DNA of 64,000 nucleotides from Bacteroidota bacterium (GTDB taxonomy: Bacteria; Bacteroidota; Bacteroidia; Flavobacteriales; Flavobacteriaceae). Shown in pieces: positions 42,737-51,973 of the stretch; position 1 is the stretch's first letter, and each line of letters begins with the position of its first letter. The notes under the pieces are model-generated. The model saw nothing but the letters and a program-made list of their open reading frames with translations. It did no database searches and was not told the origin of the DNA. The position numbers were made by a program, and so were the translations under genes. The stretch spans positions 124,001 through 188,000 of the forward strand of contig JAHJTN010000005.1 of assembly GCA_018829465.1 (NCBI GenBank). The letters run 5' to 3'.

Positions 42737-44573
42737 TTAATGTATTCTACCACACCCATAAGTACACCCTCCTAAGCGTTGTAAAAAAGACTCAGCCTGA
42801 TATTCATTGGTTTTGTAATTATAATAACCGCCTAAACCCAAAAACAACTGCTCATAAATCCCCCTGGCCTGAAAAGCTGCCCAACCTTGTTGATTAACTT
42901 GAATAACATGACCAAATTCGTGCCCGAAAGTGGCTGAGCTTGTGTTACCAAATACGGCCACATTTCTACCCCAGGTTACTTCTCTTGCAAAATCTGATGT
43001 CGAGTATCCCTCTCTCAATGATTTAGGTGTAAACATTTTAGCCAGAGAGGGTTGCAATGCTTGATAAAATCCACCTTTTCTCCAAGCTATATCATCGGTT
43101 GACAATCCAAAAGCAGTTGCCATTTGATTTGCAAATTCCAATTGTTCACCATTTGGTTTATAGGTAGCTCCAAACATGCTTATCATAAGTGCAGACTGGC
43201 TAAAACCGCCTATTGCTCCATTCCTAATACCGTTGCCAATTCCTCTATCAATTGCTTTTCCGTCAATTGCCGCTCCAACTCCTCCTGACACAGCTCCTCT
43301 GGCTGCACCTTTTATAGAATTAAACCCAAGTTCTCCCAACGCATTTTTAAACCATCCTCCCTTGACTCCGTTCCAATCTCCGAATCTGCTCCCTGTAAGG
43401 CCACCGGCAAGGCTTCCGGCAAAAGTTCCAAAGGTTATCGGGTCGCCCATTGCAGCACCGGCTCCTACTTGTGATGCAAGCTCCGATAAGAAATTTCCCG
43501 TTGCACTATTCAAAAAAGATGAAACAGCAACATTCCCCGACAGGGATGCCGCTATACTCAACCCTCCCGAAATACCACCGCCTATAGCTCCATAAAGTAT
43601 AGAAGTCCCTAATCCACTCCACGACCAATTCCCTGTAATTAACGAACTTACTGTATATACCGCTGCTGCAGTTGCTGCACCTATAAGCGCACCATAAGCA
43701 ATCGCACCCAAGATTGCGAAGAAAAACTCCCCACTCGGGTCGGTATATTTTAACGGGTTGTTCAGCACATAACCATACCTGTTAAAGTTTTGGGTATTAT
43801 ACGGGTCCTGCACATAGTTGTCGGGCATTAAGAACCTATGCAGTTTAGGATCATACAAACGCCCGTTCATGTGCACCAAACCAACGCCTAAAAGGTGTTC
43901 GTGGCCTGTATAACCGCGGTCAAGAATCACAAAATTTGAAAGAACGTTGCCGGTGGCATCGGTGAGTTTTACCACCTCGCCCCCAGGCATCAAATATACG
44001 TTTTTCTTTTATCGCCCCGGCACTGTCGGTAATGGCCAAAATGCTACCGAGATAGTCCCTAAAGAGGTAAAAATACTGCTCGGTGGTGGCACTGCCCTGC
44101 TCGGAGTGCCAGATGGCGGGCGCGCCGTAGGCATCGCCACCCATATAGGTCACAAAAGTGGTGGTGTTGCTTAGCGCGTCAAAACTGATCTCCATACTGC
44201 CATCGGCGGCGTAAAACCTGCGGTAGCGGCGTTGGAGCTTGTCTGCCTGTGTGCCACCCCAAAACATGGCCGCACGGCCCTGCGAGGCGTTGTACAAAAA
44301 GCTTATGCGGTCTTCGTCCACTATCTCCACGGGGCTTTTAAAGGCGTTGTAAGTAATTGTCTGGGGCGGCTTGTTTTTATAGAGCGCATCGGCCGTGCCG
44401 GTCAGGGCGATATTGGCCAGTTGGTAACCGCTGCCGATATAGGCATAGTCGCCCATACTACTGTTGTTAGTAATGCGCCCGGCGGCATCGTAAGTATGGC
44501 TACGGGAGTCGGTGTTGTTCCGACAATTCGCTTCTAACATATAAGTCTTTTTGTTGTTTAGAACCGGGGTCAT
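42737..44573 (-). pseudogene. 5'-truncated, frameshifted RHS-repeat polymorphic toxin with HExxH tip
   Basis: The first part (44573 to about 43985) reads RHS core: [66 protein letters not shown]. The second (about 43990-42737) continues [84 protein letters not shown], then a glycine/alanine-rich membrane-like region and a C-terminal domain with HEFGHVIQ (HExxH). The frames join if one G is removed from a G5 run at 43980-43984. A TAG just upstream of 44573 and the absence of the N-terminal repeats show it is a displaced C-terminal cassette. The tip may be a metallopeptidase toxin. Confidence 0.85.
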
Positions 44574-44797
44574 TGAATAGCTAAAGGCATTCTAATTAAT
44601 TATAAAGAAATCTACGCAACAGCTAATTTAAAAAAAATACCATTGCCCTTTTGCAGTTGTTTGTTAAATAATCAGTATTCATTTTAATTTTACCTTGAGC
44701 TTATAATACATGTTTGCATCTACTTCCCTAACTGCATGACAAAAGTCATTTTTAGAATCCAAATTCCCTCTTTACTTTGTGCCAAAATAAGTAAGCT

Positions 44798-45781
44798 ATG
44801 AACTTTAAATCTATTTTTTTCGGCCTTTTAATGCTTTCTCTTTATGCTTGTAGCGGTAGCGGATCCGACGAACCCATTGAAAACGAAGTGCCCCTTCAGG
44901 ACGTTTTTAATTTCCTTATCATCTCCGACAAAGGTGAACTACACGCTGTGGGCAACAACTCGGCTCATGCAAAAAAAGTAGGCAATATAGAGGGCGTAAG
45001 CGACTTCATACTTCTCAATAACTTCACACTCAACAATACACATATATACAAATCGTTACAAGAATTTAATGAAGTGCCTGAGTTTTTTATGCTCGTTTAC
45101 AACAGGGCAAGTAAAACTACCGAAAAGCACAAACTTCATGTGCCGACTGGCATAGAGGCACCATCACCTTCCTTATTCAACTTGGCTTGGTCCGAACAGG
45201 GTGTTTACGCCTTACTCGTGAAAGATATTGATATTCAAAGTCCTTTTATGCATCTGGTTAAAGTTAATGTTGATGATTATACCCTAACCGACTTGGGCAT
45301 TCAGGTTCCGTTCAAAGAGTTTACTTCTATGGAATTACTGAACAACAGCCTTTACCTTTCCACTTGGAATGCGGGTATTTGGCAAATAAACCTGTCCGAT
45401 GGTGAAGCAAAAGAATTGCTTTTTAACGGTGAAAGTATCGGAGGCAGCAGACTGGCTGCAATCGACAACAACCGTTTGGCTTTTATGAAGTCTCACTCCT
45501 TTATCTTAAACGCTGCCACACCCGTAGAACTGAACCTACTGGACCAAACCTATATTGCTAAAGGATCTTTGGATTTTGTGGGTCTGGTAGATGTCATGGG
45601 AAAAGGATACTACGACATTTCCGAAAACGAATACATCAATATCATTACCAGCAATACCTTAAACGTAATTAACGGCCTGCTCAAAACAAATTTTCGGAAC
45701 AATACAGAAGTTTACACCGAACTTAAAGGCTTCCAATCTTCAAACCGCAACCTCATTGTGTTGGACAAATTACCCTTATAG
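44798..45781 (+). CDS. Uncharacterised lipoprotein with propeller-like repeats
   Basis: 327 aa. Signal NFKSIFFGLLMLSLYAC with lipobox YAC, then a Gly/Ser-Asp linker (SGSGSDEP) typical of Bacteroidota surface lipoproteins. The body alternates short strands (FNFLIISDKGELHAVG, SMELLNNSLYLSTWNAGIWQINLSDGEAKELLF), as in a beta-propeller of the TolB/DUF4374 type. No catalytic residues recognised. It stands alone between the RHS remnant and an NTF2-like gene. Confidence 0.65.
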   Translation: MNFKSIFFGLLMLSLYACSGSGSDEPIENEVPLQDVFNFLIISDKGELHAVGNNSAHAKKVGNIEGVSDFILLNNFTLNNTHIYKSLQEFNEVPEFFMLVYNRASKTTEKHKLHVPTGIEAPSPSLFNLAWSEQGVYALLVKDIDIQSPFMHLVKVNVDDYTLTDLGIQVPFKEFTSMELLNNSLYLSTWNAGIWQINLSDGEAKELLFNGESIGGSRLAAIDNNRLAFMKSHSFILNAATPVELNLLDQTYIAKGSLDFVGLVDVMGKGYYDISENEYINIITSNTLNVINGLLKTNFRNNTEVYTELKGFQSSNRNLIVLDKLPL

Positions 45782-45883
45782 TAAAATTACCTCCCTACAC
45801 AGTTCACACAGCAAGCCTGATTTTAAGCAATAAAAAGTGCCGCAGAAGCAGAAAGGCCTTATGGTTTAATGAAAAAAAAACGG

Positions 45884-46357
45884 CTAATCTTTTACGGTTT
45901 CACAACCCGCTTTGCGCCTCGAATCGGTAATGGAGTGGATTTTCCAACCACCGGAAGCTTGGGTTAAGACAAACAAATTTGCCCCGCAATGGCTGAGTTG
46001 GCCGTTTCGCCAAAACTCATACGGCACCCAAACAGTTGCCAAAGGACCGTCTGCAAGGGTGGTAGGACCGAAGAGCTTTTCTTCCCAAACTTCAGTCGGA
46101 GGGCGATTGGCGACAGCCTTTATCAGTGCCCACACCGGCATTTCTGAAATTGTAGTCTCACCCGCTGTATTTGAACTTACTGATTTCAGTGTGGCTCCTC
46201 TTTCCACCACACTTTGCATCAAAAGGGTATCACCGGAGTGAAAACCTTCAAAAAAAATTTCTACCGCCGCAAAGGCTTGCCATTCATCAGAAATTGATTG
46301 AGCCGAAACGCCCAAACAAAATAAAAGCAAGACCGAAGAGAAAACTTTACGAAACAT
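45884..46357 (-). CDS. Secreted NTF2-like (SnoaL/DUF4440 type) protein
   Basis: 157 aa. Signal peptide FRKVFSSVLLLFCLGVSAQ, then AAVEIFFEGFHSGDTLLMQSVVERGATLKSV and the barrel strands VPYEFWRNGQLSHCGANLFVLTQASGGWKIHSITDSRR, the pattern of the lumazine-binding-like/SnoaL group common in Bacteroidota. A Cys pair (SHCGAN, AGCETV) might form a disulfide outside the cytoplasm. Function unknown. Divergent from lpdA. Confidence 0.75.
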   Translation of the reverse strand: MFRKVFSSVLLLFCLGVSAQSISDEWQAFAAVEIFFEGFHSGDTLLMQSVVERGATLKSVSSNTAGETTISEMPVWALIKAVANRPPTEVWEEKLFGPTTLADGPLATVWVPYEFWRNGQLSHCGANLFVLTQASGGWKIHSITDSRRKAGCETVKD

Positions 46358-46463
46358 ATGGAGGTTTTAAAAGGGATTTAACACACAAACTTAGGCTTAT
46401 TTTTGTAATTTTGCATCGCCTTTTGCATTGTTTCATTACCATAAAAAATTAAAACTTAAACAC

Positions 46464-47852
46464 ATGAAATACGACATCATCGTTCTGGGCAGTGGCCCGG
46501 GCGGATACGTGACAGCCATCAGGGCTTCGCAACTCGGTTTTAAAACGGCTGTTGTTGAAAAAGAATCATTGGGTGGCATTTGCCTCAATTGGGGTTGTAT
46601 CCCAACCAAAGCATTATTAAAAAGTGCTCAGGTTTTTGATTATCTGAAACACGCAGCCGACTATGGCTTGCAGGTTTCAGACGCCAAGCACGATTTTGAG
46701 GCCGTCATTAAACGCAGCCGAGGTGTAGCAGAAGGCATGAGCAAAGGCGTACAGTTTTTAATGAAAAAGAATAAAATTGACGTCATTGATGGTTTTGGTA
46801 AAGTAAAACCCGGTAAAAAGATAGAAGTAACCTCCAAAGACGGAAAAACAACTATTTATGAAGCCGACCACATCATCATAGCCACCGGAGCCAGGGCACG
46901 CGAATTGCCGAGCCTACCTATAGACGGCAAAACAGTCATTGAATACCGCAAGGCCATGAGTTTGGAAAAACAACCCAAAAAAATGATAGTGGTAGGTTCG
47001 GGTGCTATTGGTGTTGAGTTTGCCCATTTCTATAATGCTATGGGAACAGAAGTAACCATAGTAGAATTTTTGCCCACTTTGGTTCCCATAGAAGATGAAG
47101 ACGTTTCCAAACAATTGGAACGTTCGTTTAAAAAGGCAGGCATCAAAGTGATGACCAATGCGTCTGTAGAAAAAGTTGCGCAATCAGGCGAAGGTGTCAA
47201 AGCGACTGTCAAAACCCAAAAAGGTGAAGAAATTATAGAAGCCGACATTGTACTATCGGCAGTGGGCATCAAATCCAACATTGAAAACATTGGTTTAGAA
47301 GATGTTGGCATAGCGGTGGATAGAGACAAAATATTGGTCAACGACTTTTATCAAACCAACATACCCGGCTACTACGCCATAGGCGATGTAGTGCCCGGAC
47401 CTGCATTGGCACACGTAGCTTCTGCCGAAGGCATTACCTGTGTTGAAAAAATTGCCGGATTACACGTAGATCCTATCGACTACGGAAACATACCGGGTTG
47501 CACCTATTGTACGCCCGAGATAGCCTCTGTCGGACTTACCGAAAAGAAAGCCAAAGAAGCCGGATACGACATCAAAGTCGGTAAATTTCCGTTTTCAGCC
47601 TCCGGAAAAGCAAAAGCTTCGGGCACGCCCGACGGTTTTGTGAAAGTGATTTTTGACGCCAAATATGGCGAATGGCTAGGTTGCCATATGATTGGCGCCG
47701 GTGTAACCGACATGATTGCCGAAGCCGTAGTGGCCCGCAAATTGGAAACCACAGGACACGAAGTATTAAAAGCCATACACCCGCATCCCACCATGAGTGA
47801 AGCGGTGATGGAAGCTGTAGCAGACGCTTACGGAGAAGTCATTCACTTATAA
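46464..47852 (+). CDS. lpdA: Dihydrolipoyl dehydrogenase
   Basis: FAD-dependent E3 subunit of 2-oxoacid dehydrogenase complexes, 462 aa, cytoplasmic. FAD motif VLGSGPGGYVTAIRASQLG, redox disulfide GGICLNWGCIPTKAL, NAD motif VVGSGAIGVEFAHF, and C-terminal HPHPTMSEAVMEA with the catalytic His-Glu pair. The start is ATG 46464; an upstream ATG at 46428 precedes the FAD strand by 12 odd residues and overlaps two possible -7 boxes nearby (46398-46413). It is closed by a terminator shared with the convergent nuclease gene. Confidence 0.95.
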   Translation: MKYDIIVLGSGPGGYVTAIRASQLGFKTAVVEKESLGGICLNWGCIPTKALLKSAQVFDYLKHAADYGLQVSDAKHDFEAVIKRSRGVAEGMSKGVQFLMKKNKIDVIDGFGKVKPGKKIEVTSKDGKTTIYEADHIIIATGARARELPSLPIDGKTVIEYRKAMSLEKQPKKMIVVGSGAIGVEFAHFYNAMGTEVTIVEFLPTLVPIEDEDVSKQLERSFKKAGIKVMTNASVEKVAQSGEGVKATVKTQKGEEIIEADIVLSAVGIKSNIENIGLEDVGIAVDRDKILVNDFYQTNIPGYYAIGDVVPGPALAHVASAEGITCVEKIAGLHVDPIDYGNIPGCTYCTPEIASVGLTEKKAKEAGYDIKVGKFPFSASGKAKASGTPDGFVKVIFDAKYGEWLGCHMIGAGVTDMIAEAVVARKLETTGHEVLKAIHPHPTMSEAVMEAVADAYGEVIHL

Positions 47853-47860
47853 AAAACGAA

Positions 47861-47890
47861 AAGCCTCACTTTGAAGTGAGGCTTTTTTTT
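47861..47890. terminator. Bidirectional terminator between lpdA and the S1/P1 nuclease gene
   Basis: AAGCCTCACTT, TG, AAGTGAGGCTT with eight Ts after it on the plus strand and an A run before it, so it can serve both convergent genes. Confidence 0.85.
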
Positions 47891-48677
47891 ATCCAAATAT
47901 TTCGTTGAGTGTGGCGGCCAATCGCAAACCTGCTTTTTGTAGTTGCTGCCTCACAAGATGGTTGTGTTCGTAGGCATAGTTATAGCCGAGTTTTTCACCT
48001 TTTTCTGCGCTTTCATAAATCTTTATCGTCAGCACCCGCGTTTCTGTCACCCAATCCATCAAGGAGGCTTGGGATATAAATTTCTTCTGCGCTTTGCTCA
48101 ACTTGGGAAGGTTTTCTGTTAGTTCCAAATAACTCATCCCGTAATCGTCAATCAGGTTGCTATCCCACACCCGGTGCATGTTTGACCCCCTGCCAAACCA
48201 CTGCACCTGAAAATCGTTGCCTCCTTTGTCTTCGGCCAAACCAATGTGCATAGGTTGGTGCAAATCGCCTACAAAGTGAATCAGTAATTTAAGGTAAAAA
48301 GCCTTTTCGCTTTTCGGTTGCGCAGGGTCTTTTAAAATCGCCACACAAGTTTCTATTCCCTTGATGATATCGCCATCGGGATTTGGCGTTTGGTCGTTGT
48401 AATTTTTATCGAACGGAAAATTGACGTAGTGCCAAGTGTCAAATTTCTTATAGCGCCCGTCGGAGCGAATTTCGTCGGCAAAGGTTGAAACAAAGGCAAG
48501 GCCCTCTCCGCCTAGGAGTTCGTTGACAGCTCGTAACGCTTTTTTAGTGAGGTTTCTCTCGGCGAGTTCGCCCACCACACGATGGCCTGTTTTTCCCCAA
48601 TCATAAACTTTTTCTGCGGCAAAAAGGGAGGCAGATGTTAAAAACATTAGTAAAAAGAGTGTGTTTTTGGTCTTCAT
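47889..48677 (-). CDS. S1/P1 nuclease family protein
   Basis: Secreted zinc nuclease of 262 aa. After a signal peptide ending SLFAAEKVYD, the mature region begins WGKTGHRVVGELAERNL, where the Trp and His are zinc ligands. Other ligands lie in FADEIRSD, WHYVNFPF, IHFVGDLHQPMHIGLAEDKGGNDFQVQW and NMHRVWDSNLID. Such enzymes cut single-stranded DNA and RNA, mainly in the periplasm or outside for phosphate and nucleoside salvage. Confidence 0.92.
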   Translation of the reverse strand: MKTKNTLFLLMFLTSASLFAAEKVYDWGKTGHRVVGELAERNLTKKALRAVNELLGGEGLAFVSTFADEIRSDGRYKKFDTWHYVNFPFDKNYNDQTPNPDGDIIKGIETCVAILKDPAQPKSEKAFYLKLLIHFVGDLHQPMHIGLAEDKGGNDFQVQWFGRGSNMHRVWDSNLIDDYGMSYLELTENLPKLSKAQKKFISQASLMDWVTETRVLTIKIYESAEKGEKLGYNYAYEHNHLVRQQLQKAGLRLAATLNEIFG

Positions 48678-49015
48678 TTTAGGTATGTTGTTTTGTCAGT
48701 CAGGTTAAACATTCTGTACAAGAATCGGCACCCATATCCGGTACGAAATATTTTACAGATGCTGCGCAAATTTATAACCAAAGCATCAGAAAATTTGCAA
48801 AAAATGATGAATTAACTTTAAAATAAAACAGCTAAAGATTTATTAGGTGTGCATGATATAAATTGCCAAGAAGTTTTCACTATGCGCAAGCTAACCAGAA
48901 TTATAAAAAAAACATCCCATATACTTATCACCAATAGATGACGCCTAATCGACAAGCGGTTTCGCTCAGAACGATTTCGCTTATATTTTAAAAGAGGAAT
49001 TTAATAATACCCGTT
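48678..49015. other. Intergenic region
   Basis: Between divergent genes. I see no gene or repeat. The right side holds the DUF808 gene promoter (next entry); the nuclease promoter was not identified. Confidence 0.4.
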
Positions 49016-49044
49016 TTGTTCCTCTTTTTCAAAGTTTATCTTTG
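49016..49044 (+). promoter_or_regulatory. Promoter TTG-N18-TATCTTTG
   Basis: TTG at 49016-49018 and a perfect TAnnTTTG at 49037-49044 at ideal spacing, 59 nt before the DUF808 gene start. Confidence 0.65.
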
Positions 49045-49103
49045 CCGTAAAATCATACATCTTTTAACTAAAACAAGTTGTTAACCAAAAATACTTTCAA
49101 AAA

Positions 49104-49997
49104 ATGGCTTCAGGATTTTTTGCACTCTTAGACGACATCTCGGTATTGATGGACGATGTGGCTACCATGACCAAAGTGGCCACTAAGAAAACTGCCGGCA
49201 TACTGGGTGACGACCTTGCTGTAAATGCTGAAAAATCCTCCGGTTTTATATCATCCAGAGAAATTCCTGTATTGTGGGCAATTACCAAAGGTTCGCTGCT
49301 TAACAAACTGATGATACTGCCGGTTGCTTTTATTTTGAGTGCGCTCTACAAACCGGCCATTATCGCGATTTTGGTTCTTGGCGGTCTCTATTTGGCATAT
49401 GAAGGTGCCGAAAAGATTTATGCGTTTTTGATGCCGCACAAACACGAAAAACCAACACCCGAAGCCATAGTTTTAAGTGCTGACGAAGCCGTTCAATTGG
49501 AGAAATCAAAAATTAAGTCGGCTATCGTTACAGATTTTATTCTCTCTGTAGAGATTGTAATCATCGCTTTGGGAACGGTAGTAGAAAAAACATTGGCCAT
49601 ACAAATTGTGGTGGTTTCTATCATCTCCCTCTTGGCCACGGTAGGTGTTTATGGTTTGGTTGCTTTGATCGTTCGCATGGATGATATGGGTCTTAGATTG
49701 ATCAAAAACAGTTCCGGAAAACCCGGGTTTCTAAATTTCTTAGGGAAGTTTTTGGTGAATGCATTGCCGGTGCTTATTAAAATGTTGTCGGTTATAGGCA
49801 CCATTGCCTTGTTGTTGGTGGCGGGTGGCATTTTTGTGCATTACATCGATTTTTTCCACCATCTTATTCCAGAAATTCCGGCTATTTTAAAGGAATTTGC
49901 CGTTGGTTTGGGCGTAGGTATAGCCGTGTTGTTGGTGGTATTGGTTTTTAAAAAAATAAGTGCCAAATTAAAATCTTCAAAAAAAGAAGCACATTAG
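49104..49997 (+). CDS. DUF808 (YedI-like) inner-membrane protein
   Basis: 297 aa. The conserved start SGFFALLDDISVLMDDVATMTKVATKKTAGILGDDLAVNAEK is diagnostic for DUF808. About six membrane helices follow: KLMILPVAFILSALYKPAIIAILVLGGLYLAYEGAEKI, SAIVTDFILSVEIVIIALG, and so on to LKEFAVGLGVGIAVLLVVLVFKK. Function is unknown in any organism; length is normal. Confidence 0.9.
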   Translation: MASGFFALLDDISVLMDDVATMTKVATKKTAGILGDDLAVNAEKSSGFISSREIPVLWAITKGSLLNKLMILPVAFILSALYKPAIIAILVLGGLYLAYEGAEKIYAFLMPHKHEKPTPEAIVLSADEAVQLEKSKIKSAIVTDFILSVEIVIIALGTVVEKTLAIQIVVVSIISLLATVGVYGLVALIVRMDDMGLRLIKNSSGKPGFLNFLGKFLVNALPVLIKMLSVIGTIALLLVAGGIFVHYIDFFHHLIPEIPAILKEFAVGLGVGIAVLLVVLVFKKISAKLKSSKKEAH

Positions 49998-50069
49998 GAT
50001 CAAAAATCTATGTACCTTCGTTAGATTGATCATTTATACATAAACAGCTCATTTACTCATCGTGGTCAG

Positions 50070-50571
50070 GCTGAGCGCAGTCGAAACACGACTGTTAAAA
50101 ACACATGTATTCAACGAAGTCGAAATAAATAAACACATAAAAAATACCAATCCACCGATGCCGTTTTAGTTTGAGACTAGGTATTTGTTTTAGAAATTAA
50201 GGATAAAACCTCACAGGTTTTTAAAACCTGTGAGGTTTAAAAGAGATAACAGTGTCATGATGAGTTAGGGTGTTCCATGACTGTGCTGAGCGCAGTCGAA
50301 ACACGACTGTTAAAAACACATGTATTCAACGAAGTCGAATTAAATAAAAACATCAAAAATACCAATCCACCGATGCAGTTTCAGTTTGCGACTAGGTATT
50401 TGTTTTGGAAATTAAGGATAAAACCTCACAGGTTTTAAAAACCTGTGAGGTTTAAAAGAGATAACAGTGTCATGATGAGTTAGGCTGTTCCATGACTGTG
50501 CTGAGCGCAGTCGAAGTACGACTGTTAAAAACACTTGTATTCAACGAAGTCGAAATAAATAATATAAACAC
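50070..50571 (+). repeat. Tandem 215-bp repeat array ending at a start codon
   Basis: Two full units (50070-50284 and 50285-50499) and a 72-bp third unit (50500-50571). Each begins GCTGAGCGCAGTCGAA, continues with TTAAAAACAC(A/T)TGTATTCAACG, and the full units contain a strong hairpin with 16-bp arms (50206-50238; repeated near 50421-50453). The third unit ends in AATAAATATAAACAC-like sequence directly before ATG 50572. The stretch 49998-50069 holds nothing else recognised. Confidence 0.9.
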
Positions 50572-51047
50572 ATGAAAAAAATATTTTTGCTTCTATTCGT
50601 CTGTATAGGTTTTTTGAATTGCTCGGACGACGACGGAGATTCTAATTCCCTATTAGGGGTTTGGGTTTGGACAGGTTCTTCAGGTGGAATTGGTGGGGTT
50701 ATAGAAACGCCGGAATCTACCGGAATCACCATGAAACGCCCATGTAAAAATTTTGCACACAGGAGCATGATTATCCTAGGGCGTTCCGTCTGACCTTTAA
50801 AAAACAATAAATATAAACAGATGAAACTTGACATACTTCCTAGAACCATAAAGCGTTTTCAAAATGGTGTTTTGGTGGCTGAATTTAACTACACCCTTGA
50901 AACCCGAACATCTTCTCATTTTAATAAAACTGTGCAGGTGATTGTCCCCTAAGATGGTTTGCACAGATTGTTGACCTGAAAGGGGACGTTTTAACACTGA
51001 TTGATGACTGCGCAGATTGCTTTACGAGCAGCTACATAAGAGAATAG
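50572..51047 (+). pseudogene. Lipoprotein gene split by a repeat insertion, with later stop and frameshift
   Basis: The start MKKIFLLLFVCIGFLNCSDDDGD is a normal lipoprotein signal, followed by LLGVWVWTGSSGGIGGVIETPESTGIT. A 90-bp repeat (50731-50820) then interrupts. The frame resumes at 50821 as MKLDILPRTIKRFQNGVLVAEFNYTLETRTSSHFNKTVQVIVP, hits TAA at 50950-50952, and after a one-base loss near 50966 continues QIVDLKGDVLTLIDDCADCFTSSYIRE to TAG 51045-51047. The pieces read as one former protein of about 130 aa (beta-rich, with a final CxxC). The insert is flanked by ATGAAAC on both sides. Confidence 0.75.
50731..50820 (+). repeat. Interspersed repeat copy inside the lipoprotein pseudogene
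   Basis: Begins ATGAAACGCCCATG, continues TAAAAATTTTGCACACAGG and a GATTATCCTAGGGCGTTCC segment, and ends AAATATAAACAG before ATGAAAC. The first 50 bp match units at 57609 and 57722. The middle GAGCGCAGTCGA part is missing in this copy. Confidence 0.85.
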
Positions 51048-51071
51048 CGATTCATTACGCATATCTACCAA

Positions 51072-51953
51072 TTATTCTACATCCTTTTTGTTTAGCGGAT
51101 AAACCGCTTGACCCAAAAAATCTGAGGGAAATTTCTCGTCATGTTCAAACCCTAGGTCTATATCTCTGCCATCTTCGGGTATGTAGTCTGTTTTAAAAAT
51201 ATAATCCCAAATGCTAAGCGTCAAACCAAAGTTGACACCATATCTGTTTGGCAATTCCTTGGCGTGGTGCCAAATGTGCATTTGCGGATTGTTGAAAACG
51301 TACTTCAACGGCCCCAGCGGCACTTTGACATTGGCGTGGTTAAAATGACCGACCGCAAAAGCGAACAAATAAACGATAATGTAGTCTTGAATACCAAAAC
51401 CTATCAAGGCCAACGGAACGTATTGCAAGGAGCGATACACCACATTTTCCATCCAGTGGTAACGCATTTGCGCGGCGAAACCCATTTGCTTGACTGAGTG
51501 GTGTACTTTGTGAAAATTCCACAAAAACGGATGATAATGTAGTAAGCGGTGGATAAAATATTGCACAAAATCACGCACGACAAACAAGATAAAAAGTTGC
51601 CAAAAAACACTGAGCTCGGCCACGTTAAAAATAGCCAAATTGTCTATACCTATTTTTTTGAGGTTGTCGTTCAGAAAAGTGACCACTACATTGGACAGCG
51701 CATTGTAGCCAATAAGCGAAAACAAAAAGAAATTAAAAAACATATAGAAGGCATCCAGCCAAAAGTCTTTGCGAACAATAGGTTGGTTTTTTCGCCAAGG
51801 ACGCGCAATTTCTATGAGCCAAAAAAGCAGGGAAACACCTATGAGCCAGTAAAAATAATTGTGCCAAGAGGGTGTCGTAATTTCGTGTACCAAATAGTTG
51901 AAATACCCTTTATAAGATTTCAATACTATCTCCCAATATTTTTCCATAATCAA
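51072..51953 (-). CDS. Sterol desaturase / fatty acid hydroxylase superfamily protein
   Basis: Membrane di-iron enzyme of 293 aa. The histidine clusters are HRLLHYHPFLWNFHKVHHS, HFNHANVK and MHIWHHAKELP, spaced among about five membrane helices as in the fatty acid hydroxylase superfamily. An ATG two codons later (51947) is an alternative start. The substrate may be a lipid, carotenoid or ornithine lipid. It follows the purine nucleoside phosphorylase gene by 20 bp on the same strand. Confidence 0.88.
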   Translation of the reverse strand: MIMEKYWEIVLKSYKGYFNYLVHEITTPSWHNYFYWLIGVSLLFWLIEIARPWRKNQPIVRKDFWLDAFYMFFNFFLFSLIGYNALSNVVVTFLNDNLKKIGIDNLAIFNVAELSVFWQLFILFVVRDFVQYFIHRLLHYHPFLWNFHKVHHSVKQMGFAAQMRYHWMENVVYRSLQYVPLALIGFGIQDYIIVYLFAFAVGHFNHANVKVPLGPLKYVFNNPQMHIWHHAKELPNRYGVNFGLTLSIWDYIFKTDYIPEDGRDIDLGFEHDEKFPSDFLGQAVYPLNKKDVE

Positions 51954-51973
51954 AATTGATTTGGTTGACTAAG

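Noticed and set aside
50070-50571. CRISPR array
   Set aside because: Units are 215 bp and nearly identical over their full length, with no short repeat and variable spacer pattern; no cas genes nearby.
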